37,062 bases of DNA from Reclinomonas americana ATCC 50394. Taxonomy: Eukaryota > Jakobida > Jakobea > Jakobida. Made by a program: the position numbers and the translations under genes. The stretch's first letter is position 1; each line of letters starts with the position of its first letter. The notes beneath the pieces are model-generated. The model was not told the DNA's origin and did not search any database. It saw nothing but the letters and a program-made list of their open reading frames with translations. Shown one piece after another: positions 19,955-30,479 of this stretch. The stretch spans positions 1 to 37,062 of the forward strand of contig PS015088.1 of assembly GCA_048213135.1 (NCBI GenBank), written 5' to 3'.

Positions 19955-20555
19955 GATGCGCGTGTGTGGAGAAGGTCAGAACGAGCTCGAAAGGATGCGT
20001 TTGTGTGGGACAGAGTGCAAACTGTGAAGGGAGACGTCGACGAAGTCTACGGAGCGCATTGACACGCCAGCAGCTGAGAGAGTATTTCTTCTCGCAGTGA
20101 ACGTCGCAGCGAGAGGCAGCTGGATCTCAACTTCGCGGTCACCGGAGATACATGCAGAACAGCATAATCAGCTGCAAAAGGAGGGCCATACGAACATTGA
20201 GGAGTGGATAAAGGGCAGGGCGATGCGGGCAGTGTATCGTGAAAGCAACAAGGTAGATGGTACCACCAACTCTTTCACATATGATCCCTGCTGGCTGCGA
20301 GGCGAGGCGGACGATGAGGCTGCAGGAAGTGGAGGTGGATGCGGTGAGGACTATGCCGATCCGGAGGAGTCGAAGCATTTCTTTATCGTAGCAGCGGGGA
20401 AAAGAATCCGTTCCCGACGACAACACATTCATGGTTCGCATCATCCCTCACTTTGCAACGCCTTGGGAGCCACCACGACTGGTCTGCGCCATGACTTAGC
20501 CATCGCCTTACAAGTGCATGCGACAAGAGCCACTCACCAAACAATCCCCGATTGC
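19955..20555. other. Spacer between WD40 paralogs B and C
   Basis: No supported ORF. Segments around 20097-20345 and 20360-20545 are similar to the C/D spacer (21830-22190), for example GAGGCTGCAGGAAGTGGAGG and GGAGTCGAAGCA, showing that spacers were duplicated with the genes. Confidence 0.65.
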
Positions 20556-21632
20556 TCAGAGGCCATGACTGCGATGGAACACGACCGCCGCCTCCTCCAC
20601 GATGAAACACCGCAGCACCATCTCCGGCAGGCAGCGCGAATCTGCACATGCCGCCTCATTCATTTCGCGGATGGCGCGCATCGCCATACGGGCCTGGTCG
20701 AGTTCGAAGCGGGCGAGACCACGCACAGTGGACCACACACGCACAGTTGCGTCATCACTGCCACTCACGATGTGCTGGCCATCGGCGGTGACGCCGGCGA
20801 CACACTGCACCCAGCTAGTGTGTCCCGCCAACATTCGCAACTGTTTGCCACTCGCCAGGGACCATACACGGACTGTCTTGTCCTGGCTGCCACTCACAAC
20901 GTGCTGACCATCGGGAGTCACTGCTACAGACCGCACAAACCCTGCGTGTCCCTCCAATAGCAGCATTTTCTTGCCACTCGCCAACCACAACACTCGTACC
21001 GTCGTTTCTCGACTTGCGATCACAACACGGTCACCATCGGGAGTGACAGCGACAGAGTGCACCAGATTCGCGCTGCCCTGCATTTTCCGCTCCTCTTCTC
21101 CACTTGCCATGGACCACACACTCACAGTCCCGTTGCCGCTGCCACTCACAATGTGGCCACCGTCGTGAGTGACTGCGACACGGTACGCCATTCTTTTGTA
21201 CGAGTCTAATGTCATACGTCGTATCTCTTCGCCAGTCGCCAGCGACCACACGCGCAGTGTAAAGTCGTAACTGCCGCTCACAATGTGTTGGCCATTTGGA
21301 GTGACAGCGACAGACGCCACAGCAGCAGTGTGTCCCTCCAACAGCCGCACTTGCTCGCCACTCGCCACAGACCACACGCGCAAGATGTTATCATGGCCGC
21401 CGCTAACAATGTGCTGGCCATCGGGAGTGACGGCAACACACAACACTCGCCATATGTGTCCCTCCAGTCGGTGCACTTCTTTCCCACTCGCCAGTGACCA
21501 CACGCGCACACTGAAGTCATCGCTCCCACTCACAACATGCTGACCATCGGGAGTCACGGCAACACACATCACCGGTCCGTTGTGCCCGTGGAAGCACCTG
21601 GACAGCAGAGACGGAGACGAGCCGACTGACAT
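20556..21632 (-). CDS. WD40 paralog C
   Basis: Intronless, 358 aa, ATG at 21632 (MSVGSSPSLLSRCFHGH). Seven blades: SDDFSVRVWSL, GHDNILRVWSV, SYDFTLRVWSL, SGNGTVSVWSM, SRETTVRVLWL, SQDKTVRVWSL, SDDATVRVWST. Blade 4 has an inserted-looking TLDSYKRMAYRVAVTHDG in place of the usual GH start, and blade 5 has lost its Trp-Ser end and the Asp of the D-x-x-V-R turn. Tail: STVRGLARFELDQARMAM, ADSRCLPEMVLRCFIVEEA, VVFHRSHGL. The 3' end and the first ~100 bp of 3' flank are almost identical to paralog B. Scaffold function is inferred. Confidence 0.93.
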   Translation of the reverse strand: MSVGSSPSLLSRCFHGHNGPVMCVAVTPDGQHVVSGSDDFSVRVWSLASGKEVHRLEGHIWRVLCVAVTPDGQHIVSGGHDNILRVWSVASGEQVRLLEGHTAAVASVAVTPNGQHIVSGSYDFTLRVWSLATGEEIRRMTLDSYKRMAYRVAVTHDGGHIVSGSGNGTVSVWSMASGEEERKMQGSANLVHSVAVTPDGDRVVIASRETTVRVLWLASGKKMLLLEGHAGFVRSVAVTPDGQHVVSGSQDKTVRVWSLASGKQLRMLAGHTSWVQCVAGVTADGQHIVSGSDDATVRVWSTVRGLARFELDQARMAMRAIREMNEAACADSRCLPEMVLRCFIVEEAAVVFHRSHGL

Positions 21633-22208
21633 GATGCGCGTGTGCGGAGAACAAACGAAAGGATTGGTGGGGGACATGGGATCAATGCAAAGTACTGAAG
21701 GAAGACATCGAAAAAGATAGTGCACGAGTCGGGCACGCTCTACGAAGCGCATTGAAGCGCCTTCGAGTAAGAGAGCATTCTTACACCAGACGGTCGAGAG
21801 ACAGCGTCGTGCATTCTCAACTTTGCAACGAGGAGAATATCGAAGAATAAGTTGCCGACGTCGATGGCACCACCAACTCGTTCACCTGCTATCGCGGCTG
21901 GCGGCGAACCGAGGCGCACGGTGAAGCTGACGAGGCTGCAGGAAGTGGAGGCTGATATGATGATCATCAGGAGGAGTCGAAGCAGCGGAATCCGTTCCCA
22001 ACAACAACATGGTTCGCATCATCCTCACTCTACAACACAGAACAGATACACCGGGTGGCGGGTGGGGGGAGTTGCGTCGTTTGCACAACGGAAAGCGAAT
22101 AAAAAAAGAAGGCCTTGGGAGCCACCACAACTGGTCTACGCCTTGAGTTAGCCGATCGCCTCACACGTGCAAGCAACAAGAGCCACTCACCAAACAATCC
22201 CCGATTGC
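21633..22208. other. Spacer between WD40 paralogs C and D
   Basis: No supported ORF. It is similar to the B/C spacer. The part next to paralog D again contains GTGAGTGGC...GCGTAG after the stop. It is slightly more diverged than in B and C. Confidence 0.65.
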
Positions 22209-23288
22209 TCAGAGGCCATGACTTCGATGGTACACAACCTCGGCCTCCTCCACGATGAAACACCGCAGCACCATCTCCGGCAAGCAGCGCGAATCTGCAC
22301 ACGCCACCTCTTCCTGCATCCCCCAAACGGCATGCATCGCCGCGCGGGCCTGATCAAGTTCGCGACGAGCGAGACCACGTGGAGTGGACCACACACGCAC
22401 TGTCTTATCCATACTCCCACTCACAACATGCTGGCTGTCGGAGGTGACAGCTACAGAAAACAGAGGGCCGGTGTGCCCCTCTAGCCGGTAAACCTCTTCA
22501 CCACTGACACGTGACCATACTCGCAAGGAGTTGTCGTGACTCCCACTCACAAAGTGCTGACCATCGGGAGTCACAGTCACGCAGCGCACCCCGCAAGTGT
22601 GCCCATTTAGCCGTAGCACTTCCTCGCCACTCGCCAAGGACCACACTCGCACAAAACAGTCCCGACTCCCACCCACAACGTGCTGACCATCTGGAGTGAT
22701 GGCGACGGAATATAAGTTGTGAGCTGTGCCACGTAACCGTCGCACTTCCTCGCCAGTCGCTAACGACCACACTCTTACAGTCCCATCACCATTCCCACTC
22801 ACTATGCGCTCACCATCGGGGGTGACAGCGACACAGTACTTGCAAAGACTGTTTCCATCCACTCGTCGCACCTCTTCGCCGGTCGCCAAAGACCACACAC
22901 GCAATGTGTAGTCATAGCCACCAGCACTAACAATACACTGAGAATCAGGAGTGGCAGCGACGCACAACACCCACAGAAGGTGACCCCTCAGTTGCCGCAC
23001 TTGCTCGCCACCCTCTAGCGACCAGACAATCACAGTCTTATCATGGCTGCTACTAACAATGTGCTGACCATCTGCAGTGACGGCGACACATGTCACTGCG
23101 TCAGTGTGTGCCTCCAGTCGGTGCACTTCTTTCCCACTCGCCAGTGACCACACACGCACAGTCCTGTCCTTGCTCCCACTCACAACATGCTGACCATCGG
23201 GAGTGACGGCGACTGAGCACACAGAAGCAGTGTGTCCTCCAAAACATCTGGAAAGAAGGAAGAGAGACGAGGTGCCGGCGATGGACAT
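22209..23288 (-). CDS. WD40 paralog D
   Basis: Intronless, 359 aa, ATG at 23288 (MSIAGTSSLFLLSRCFGGH); the reading frame stays open upstream to 23516 but that part overlaps paralog E's 3' end. Seven well-kept blades: SKDRTVRVWSL, SHDKTVIVWSL, GYDYTLRVWSL, NGDGTVRVWSL, SRDCFVRVWSL, SHDNSLRVWSR, SMDKTVRVWST. Tail: STPRGLARRELDQARAAM, GMQEEVACADSRC, LPEMVLRCFIVEEAEVV, with one extra residue (VACADS) against its relatives. The N-terminus resembles paralog C but the tail resembles paralog E. Protein-binding role inferred. Confidence 0.93.
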   Translation of the reverse strand: MSIAGTSSLFLLSRCFGGHTASVCSVAVTPDGQHVVSGSKDRTVRVWSLASGKEVHRLEAHTDAVTCVAVTADGQHIVSSSHDKTVIVWSLEGGEQVRQLRGHLLWVLCVAATPDSQCIVSAGGYDYTLRVWSLATGEEVRRVDGNSLCKYCVAVTPDGERIVSGNGDGTVRVWSLATGEEVRRLRGTAHNLYSVAITPDGQHVVGGSRDCFVRVWSLASGEEVLRLNGHTCGVRCVTVTPDGQHFVSGSHDNSLRVWSRVSGEEVYRLEGHTGPLFSVAVTSDSQHVVSGSMDKTVRVWSTPRGLARRELDQARAAMHAVWGMQEEVACADSRCLPEMVLRCFIVEEAEVVYHRSHGL

Positions 23289-23487
23289 GATGCGCGTGCG
23301 CACAGGGAATGAAGGGAAGGAACGGACGTCGGTCCTGCAGTGTTCATGTATTTTGAACGGAGAAGTCGATAGCGATGATGTACGAGTCGGCGCAGCGCAC
23401 ACTATGGAGTACATTGGAGTATAAGCAGCAGAGAGTGAGAGAGAGGGTTCATTGCATACAGACGATCGCGGTACACTCCGCGGTCGT

Positions 23488-24558
23488 TCACAAGCCAACA
23501 CTGCGATGGAACACAACCTCGGCCTCCTCCACGATGAAACACCGCATTACCATCTCCGGCAAGCAGCGCGAATCCGCGCACGCCTCTTCCTGCATCCCCC
23601 AAACGGCGTGCATCGCCGCACGTGCCTGATCAAGTTCGAGACGAGCGAGACCACGCGGAGTGGACCACACTCGCACCGTGTTATCCTTGCCGCCACTCAC
23701 AATACGCTGACCATCAGAGGTGACAGCAACACTAAACACAGGGCCGACGTGCCCCTCTAGCCGTCGCACCTCTTTGCCGCTCGCCAGCGACCACACACGC
23801 AGCGTGCAATCCGAGCTGCAACTCACCACGTGCCGACCGTCGGAGGTGACCACGACAGAGTTCACCAACTCAGTGTGCCCCTCCATTCGTTGCACCACAT
23901 CGCCGCTCGCCCAGGACCACACTCGCACTGCGTTGTCCCTGCCCGCATTCACAACGTGCCGACCATCGGGAGTGACGGCGAAAGCATGCACACTCGGCGA
24001 ATCGCCCCGCAACAGTCGCACCCCTTCGCCAGTCGCCGTGCACCACTCTTTCACACTCCCATCAGCGCTCCCACTCACAATGTGCTCGCCGTCGGCAGTG
24101 ACAGCGACAAAGCACACACCACGAGCGTGTGCATTCCGTATGCGTCGCACCTCTTCCCCAGTCGCCAGCGACCACACACGCAGAGAATCATCATAACTGC
24201 CGCTCACAACGAGCTTGCTATCGGGAGTGATTGCCGCACACAGCACCCACACAGAGTGCATTTTAAATCGCCGCACTTGCTCGCCACTCGCCATCGACCA
24301 CACACGCAGAGTCGTGTCATCGCTTCCGCTTACAAGGTGCTGGCCGTCAGCAGAGACAGTGACACACGTCACGCGATGAGTGTGTCCCTCCATTCGGTGA
24401 ACCTCCTCGCCACTCGCCAGTGACCACACGCGCACAGTCGAGTCATCACTCCCACTCACCACATGCTGGCCATCAGGGGTGACGGCGACTGCGTACACAG
24501 GAGCTGTGTGCCCGCGGATGCATCTGCATGACAGAGACGAGGAAGAGGCGATGGACAT
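23488..24558 (-). CDS. WD40 paralog E
   Basis: Intronless, 356 aa, ATG at 24558 (MSIASSSSLSCRCIRGH). The frame is open much further upstream, but only through simple-sequence DNA. Seven blades: SDDSTVRVWSL, SDDTTLRVWSM, SYDDSLRVWSL, SADGSVKEWCT, GRDNAVRVWSW, SSDCTLRVWSL, GKDNTVRVWST. Blade 4 lacks the VRVWS signature. Tail: STPRGLARLELDQARAAM, RCLPEMVMRCFIVEEAEVV. It is the first gene of the array in transcription order, divergent from the small plus-strand gene whose ATG is only 66 bp away, so the two must share a promoter region. The stop lies 199 bp from paralog D's start. Confidence 0.93.
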   Translation of the reverse strand: MSIASSSSLSCRCIRGHTAPVYAVAVTPDGQHVVSGSDDSTVRVWSLASGEEVHRMEGHTHRVTCVTVSADGQHLVSGSDDTTLRVWSMASGEQVRRFKMHSVWVLCAAITPDSKLVVSGSYDDSLRVWSLATGEEVRRIRNAHARGVCFVAVTADGEHIVSGSADGSVKEWCTATGEGVRLLRGDSPSVHAFAVTPDGRHVVNAGRDNAVRVWSWASGDVVQRMEGHTELVNSVVVTSDGRHVVSCSSDCTLRVWSLASGKEVRRLEGHVGPVFSVAVTSDGQRIVSGGKDNTVRVWSTPRGLARLELDQARAAMHAVWGMQEEACADSRCLPEMVMRCFIVEEAEVVFHRSVGL

Positions 24559-24624
24559 GTGCACGCGTGCACAAGAGAAGGAAGACAAGAGGAGGACAAG
24601 TCGTGTCCTCTTGCGTGTGTCACA
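24559..24624. promoter_or_regulatory. 66-bp bidirectional promoter/leader between divergent genes
   Basis: The whole space between the ATG of WD40 paralog E (minus, 24558) and the ATG of the acidic-tail gene (plus, 24625). It must hold both leaders and overlapping core promoters, unless transcription starts inside the opposite gene. It contains an inverted repeat-like pair GAGGACAAG / CGTGTCCTCTTG. Confidence 0.55.
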
Positions 24625-25084
24625 ATGGCCTCTGTGAGCGACGACGACGACGACGAGCGGAGAGTCACTGAGCAGACACGTGAAGACGCGCAAGTCGTGC
24701 GCACACTGTGGAATGTGTTGGAGAGTCAGCGATTGAGAGGTTCTCTTTTGCACGCAGACGACAAGTGATGTGAGTGTGTGTTTGTGACTGTTCGTGCATG
24801 CAGCACCGTCGGTGGAGCGGTCAGATGCGTTGTTGGGGCGAGGGAGGTGAGGTGGCGGGCATGAAAAGGGGGAGGGAGGGAAAGGGACAGAGAGAGAGAG
24901 AGAAGAGGGAAGCGAGAGAGAGAGAGAGAGAGAGAGAAGAAGAGAGAGAAGGTAGGAGAGAAGGAGGAGGGAGGCGAGTACGTTGGTGGGTGAGGAGGAG
25001 GACACGAGGCGGAGTAGAGGNNNNNNNNNNNNNNNNNNNNNNNNNNNNNNNNNNNNNNNNNNNNNNNNNNNNNNNNNNNNNNNN

Positions 25085-25127
<43 letters not shown>

Positions 25128-26013
25128 AGAGAGAAGAAAGAGAGAGAAAGGTTGGAAGGCAAAGGAGGGAAGGGAGGGCGAGACCTTGTGGGTGAGAGGA
25201 GGACACAGCGGAGTAGAGTATGGAGAGGGAGTGGGCAGCAAAGCGGAGGCTTGAAGGCACGTAAGAGACTGAGAGAGAGAGAGAAAGAGAGATGAGAGAT
25301 AAGAGAGAGAGGCTCTGGGTGAGAGGAAGACACAGCAGAGGACACAGAGGGAGAAAGCAGCAAAGCGGAGGCATGAAGGCACGCAAGAGACTGAGAGAGA
25401 GAGAGTGAGAGGAGGAGGAGGAGGAGGAGGAGGAGGAGGAGGAGGAGGAGGAGGAGGAGGAGGAGGACGAGGAGGAGGAGGAGGGAGCGGAAGAGGACGC
25501 AGCAGAGCAGAGCACAGAGAGGGAGTGGTGAAGTCATGCAGGCACGTAAGAGACTGAGAGTGAGAGATGCAGAGAAAGAGAACGAGAGACAGAGAAGTAC
25601 CGGGCGACAGTCTGTCGATGCCAGCAAGTGTTGCATGTTAGCAGTGTGCCGCACTTGTCCTCATGCCCATCTCACTCTTTCCGGTCCTCAGATACTCCGT
25701 CCCTGACATTCCTGCTCTTCATCGCGTGGTGCATGCACTTCTCGGTCCGGCGGCCAATCGAGGACTGTGGGAGCCTCTGTTGGGACTGGATCGCTTCATT
25801 CTGGCGTACTTTGCGCTGGAGGTGCAGAACAAGGAGCACTCGGTGGCGGTCGCGCGAGGTGCACGGTCGCCGTATCGGATATGGGGAGTGGAGAGAAGAG
25901 ATGACGACGATGACGATGATGATGAAGAGGAGGAAGAAGAAGAGGAGGAGGAGGAAGAGGAAGAAGAAGAAGAGGAGGAAGAGGAGGAAGAGGATGAGGA
26001 GGAGCCTAGATGA
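24625..26013 (+). CDS. Unrecognised two-exon protein with acidic run near N-terminus and long acidic C-terminal tail
   Basis: Exon 1 is 24625-24764 (MASVSDDDDDERRVTEQ... LLHADD), exon 2 is 25692-26013. The donor GTGATG and the acceptor TCCTCAG join AA to A, keeping the frame (ADDKYSVPDI), total 153 aa. The body is predicted helical: VVRTLWNVLESQRLRGSLL, then ALHRVVHALLGP, LWEPLLGLDRFILAYFALEV, then RSPYRIWGVERR. The C-terminus is about 40 Asp/Glu residues encoded by GAT/GAC then GAG/GAA repeats. Such tails occur in histone- or nucleic-acid-interacting proteins, but no family was recognised. An alternative start within the second exon (ATG 25663) would give a 116-aa product; the phase match favours the two-exon model. 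Confidence 0.6.
24765..25691 (+). repeat. GA-rich intron with gap, ~130 bp repeats and (GAG)n
   Basis: Intron of the acidic-tail gene. It contains (GA)n blocks, the gap at 25021-25084, and a recurring GAGGCTTGAAGGCACGTAAGAGACTGAGAG segment: GGCACGTAAGAGACTGAGAG at 25256, GGCACGCAAGAGACTGAGAG at 25377 and GGCACGTAAGAGACTGAGAG at 25540. A (GAG)n tract fills 25412-25482. Confidence 0.8.
25021..25084. other. Assembly gap (64 N)
   Basis: Run of N next to (GA)n in the intron of the acidic-tail gene. Confidence 0.99.
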
Positions 26014-26737
26014 AGCGTGCATGCTGCTTTCTCTTGCGTCTCGCAGTTGGACCACAGATTCATGCAGATGAGGTAGCAACGAAGGAGAATACCTTGTCAT
26101 CTTCACTCTCAGTTCGTCTGTTGTTACTGCACATGTCACACTTCGACTCACGTTCGTAGGAGACTACAAGCCGTGAAGAAGCGCATGTCCCCTCGTTGCT
26201 CTCTTTTCCTCTCCTGTCACAGCTTGGGACACATTCGTGCGAGACGATGAACTTCCCTTGCTCCCTCTGCCCCCCTTAGTAACAGACAGCAAGTTGCGGC
26301 ACTCTATCCCTCATTGCTCTCTCCCTTCCTCCCTGTCCCAGCTTGTGTGGCTTTAAACTCTAGAACACTCGATCGTAGGGATACCGGAGAAGACAAGTTG
26401 AGCACGCACTTGCTCTCTCCTGTCACTTTTGTGGATCTCGCCGACAGAAAGCAAGTTGTGACACATTTCCTAATTCTGCAATCTCCTCACCTCCCTCTTC
26501 GCCTCCCCCTCCCCATCACATCACTGCACAGGTGGCTTTCACTCTACGACACACGCATATAGCGACACCATTTTTTTTGCGGGCGCTCTGCACCACACAC
26601 ACACAAACACACACATACACAAGAAGAGGACGAAACAGATGAAATTCATAAAGGCGAAAGGGCGAGGGTGACGGGAAAATAAAGACAAGAGAGCGCACTC
26701 ACTCACCCCCCGCACGCACACACAAAAGAAAGAAATA
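26014..26737. other. Intergenic between convergent genes, degenerate repeats
   Basis: Between two convergent stops (26013 + and 26738 -). Segments with GTTGCTCTCTT...TGTCACAGCTTG, ATTGCTCTCTCCC...TGTCCCAGCTTG and TTGCTCTCTCCTGTCAC recur at about 26194, 26312 and 26409 (spacing about 100-120 bp). (CA)n lies at 26594-26620. No gene was seen. Confidence 0.55.
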
Positions 26738-27360
26738 TTACTGCGACTGTTGCGGTACTCCACGCCGTGCCAGCAACGCCAACGACGACGCGTCGACATT
26801 GATCTTTTCCTGCTGTCGTGTCACGTCGTGCAGTAGCCGCTGGAACAGCGACGGCGACTGGACGACGCTGGGAGAGGCGCGGGCGACAGCGGCGGCCAGC
26901 ACGGGCGAGCGGTGTGGTGCGGAGGGCGAGCGCGAGTGTGGCGAGTTGAGGTAGGACAGCGCAAAAGGCGCACTCCGTGATGCCACCGGACTCTCGGTCG
27001 GTTGCACAGCGCGCTCGACGCCGCCCGTCACCGACATCTCCGAGTCGAAATTCGGCTGCGCCGGCGATTGCGCAGGACTACTGCCGCTGCGTACGGCCGC
27101 AATCACCCGCCGGCTCTCCTCCTGTACTCGGGCCACCAGCGGCGAGATGGGCGAGCGGGGGTCCACCGAGGCCGCCCAGTCCACCAGTTCTTCCCGTCGC
27201 CTCCGTGCCTCCTGCTCGTCGTGCTTCCGCTTCTGCTCAAACTTGAATTCTAGTCGTCGTGCGGCGAGCATGGCGTCGAATCGTCGCATGTGTTCCTGGA
27301 AAGGGGGGAAAAGAGAGGGTGAGCAACAAGAGGGAAGGAAAGAGAAAGGGTGAGAGCAGT

Positions 27361-27404
<44 letters not shown>

Positions 27405-28677
27405 AGAAAAAGGCTGCTCGGTCAAGATGCGACACAAAATTGGGATAGCAGGACGACCCTCACATGACGGAGAAGCGAGGAAAGTAGGAGAAAGCTGGCA
27501 AGTACAACGGCAGAGTAAATATGAGTCCGATTGTGGGTCATCTATCACGTCATGAGCATGTGCTCACAAGTGACGGACGGAGCAGTGAGGAGAGGAGCAT
27601 AGAATCCTGAATGAGACTGCATTTCGTTCCCACACGACGACGGCAGAGAGATGAGAGACTGAGAAAAGGCTGCACCGTGATCTATCCCGTGCTGTGTGCG
27701 ACACAAGAGCTGGTAAAGCACGCCTGCACGTTCTCTCCACACATGACGGAGAAGCGAGGAGAGGAGAAGAGAGTCTGGAAATGCTTCTGAGTGAAAAAAA
27801 AGAGTGATTATGGGCAAAAACAAGACTGCGCCATGATCTAACGCAAGCTGCGTGCGACACAGAGCTCGGATAGCAGGCCTGTACGAGCTCTCCACATATA
27901 ACGGTCGGAGAAGTGACGAGAGAAGGCCTCTTGAGTAACGAGAAGAGCGATGGCGGGCGAAAGGCTGCATCGACCTCTATCACACACCCCTCCCTAAGCA
28001 CAAACACGCACTCCCTTCCCCAACCAAGTCCTCACCGCAAACTGCACATCCAGATTCTTCAGATTCTGCTTCCGCTCCTCGCTCCACTGCTTCAGCGCAT
28101 TCTTCTCCTCCTTCTTCAGTTGCCGACCGTACTGATACAAAATGCGGTTGACACCCTCCGACGGCGACTTGCCAAACTCGCGCGACAACAACACGTGTGC
28201 TTGCGACGAGCTAATGGAGAAATCCGACAGCACGCTCGACGTCTCATCCGTGTCCGATGCGTTTCCTGTGCCAGCGGGAAGTTCAGTGTCAATGCACCAA
28301 GAGGGAGGGAGGGACAAGGTGAAAAAAGTAAACAAACCGCCATGACGCGCACCAGTGCGAATCTCCAACTTGCCGACTTCGCTTCCCGACCGCACGCGTG
28401 TTCCCAGTCGTGGCACCATCACCGGTGAGCCGGACCGATCCTCCGACTTGCGGTGCTGACTTCTCCACTTCATGCCCGTGTCGTCCTCGATCGGTGGTGG
28501 TGCAATTCCGCCGTTTGACGGCGGCGGTGACGCCTGCACCACCGTCACTTGCGGGTCGTCGGCGAGCGACTGGAAGCCGGGGTCGGAGAGGGTGGCCGTC
28601 ACTGTAAAGGAGAAGGGGGAAGGGGGAAGTAAGGGGAAGGGTGTGAGGGGAAGGGCGTGAGGTGAAGAAGCGGAAGG

Positions 28678-28735
<58 letters not shown>

Positions 28736-29012
28736 AGAGAGAGGTAGGGAGGGAGGGAGGGAGGGAGGAGGAGGAGGAGGAGGAGAGGAGGAGGAGGAGT
28801 AGGAGAGAGAGTGTGACGACGAGTATATAGTAGTGTAGTAGTAGAAGAAGAGAGAGGGGGTGANNNNNNNNNNNNNNNNNNNNNNNNNNNNNNNNNNNNN
28901 NNNNNNNNNNNNNNNNNNNNNNNNNNNNNNNNNNNACGGAGTAGCCGTTGTCTTGTGTGTTGTGTGAGAGAAGGCGTGCTGTACGGACCGAACGGACGGA
29001 GTAGTACGGTAC

Positions 29013-29054
<42 letters not shown>

Positions 29055-29593
29055 GTAAAAAGAGAGCTGTAAGGGGGAGGGAGGGAGGGTGGGACGAGGG
29101 AGAGGGAAGGTGAAGGGAAGAGAGGGTAGGGATGGGAGACTGCAGGGACAGGATGGTGACGACGAGTATATAAGTGTGATGTGAAAGAAGAGAAGGCAGG
29201 GCAGTGCATGCGCGCGTGCGTCAACAAGGGCAGCACGCATTTGCATGCATGCATGCCGAGTGTTAGAAAAAGAGTAGGCCTCTCGAACCACCTGACTGAG
29301 ACACACACTGCGGTTGCGATACTCCTCAATAGAAGTGTGCGCGAGAAACAAGACAATGCAATCTTGGCGTGCGTCTACTATGTGCGAGAATGGAGAAGTG
29401 CAAGGGTCGCGTATTCCCAACCAGTTACTGCACCTCTCTTACAGTCTGCGTGAGACAGGACACAGCAACCGTGAAATGCGTCTTCTCACCGAATGGAGCA
29501 CAGCAGAGGTCATGTTGCTCCACGAAAAAGGGCTGCATCTACCTTCTCGCTACCTCCGTTGTGTGCATGTGTGGAGAGCGAGACAGACAGAGA

Positions 29594-29630
<37 letters not shown>

Positions 29631-30409
29631 AGAGAGATACAAGACACTGTGTGACGCGAGTCTCTACGTGCGACGGTCATGATGCTTCACAGTCAGCGAC
29701 AGCGTCTCTCCTGTCTCTTGCTCAGAGAGAGAGAGAGAGAGAGAGACTGAGTGAGAGTGAGGTAACAAAGAGAAGACAAACAAGAAACTTGCGTCGTGAC
29801 ATGCTTTCAACGTGCGACGGTCATGATGCACAGAGTCCGCGACTACCTCTCTTTCTCTCCTGCCTCTTTCTCAGACAGAGAGAGAGAGAGAGATACAATA
29901 CACTGCATCGTGATGCTCTCTACGTGCGACGGTCATGATGCGCCACAGCCTATGACTGCCTCTCTTTCTCTCTTGTTCTGTGTGTTCGTGCGCGCGTCAG
30001 AGTATGCTTACGTGATGATAATCTCGCACTTCCCGTATCCTTCGTCTGTGTGCGTGGCTGCATCTCCCGCTTCTCCTCTCCCATACTCTCTCTCCCCTCT
30101 CCCTCTCTCCATACACGTGCATCATTGCCAGTCACCACGCATGTCACCAAAACGGAAAACCCTCCTCCCGATCTCCGCAAACACATCCCCGCACAAACAC
30201 AGAGAGAGAATCACCAGTGCCATGCTGCTGCTGCAGCCGTCGCTCCAGACTATCCAGCTTGCTGGCAAACTTGTCAAACTTATCCTTGGCCGCTTGCATC
30301 GCTGGAGAGTGTGTGTGAGAGAGAGTGATTGGGGGGACACAATCAATCAAGCACGAAACCTCCAGGAACAGAGCCCGACTCGCCAACCTCTCGAAAGCGC
30401 GGAGAACCT

Positions 30410-30479
<70 letters not shown>

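Noticed and set aside
17295-24558. WD40 array as NLR-type immune receptors
   Set aside because: No NACHT, NB-ARC or effector domain occurs in or near these genes; each is only a propeller plus short tail.
28680-28735. Long Ser/Leu-, Arg/Glu- and Thr/His-repeat ORFs over (GA)n, (CA)n and (GGA)n tracts throughout the window
   Set aside because: They are translations of microsatellites, open in several frames, and without starts or domains.
29440-29580. A WD40-like scrap (ATVKCVFSPNG, then IYLLATSVV) on the plus strand inside the coiled-coil gene intron
   Set aside because: Only part of one blade, no GH or WD signature, no splice context. Probably chance.
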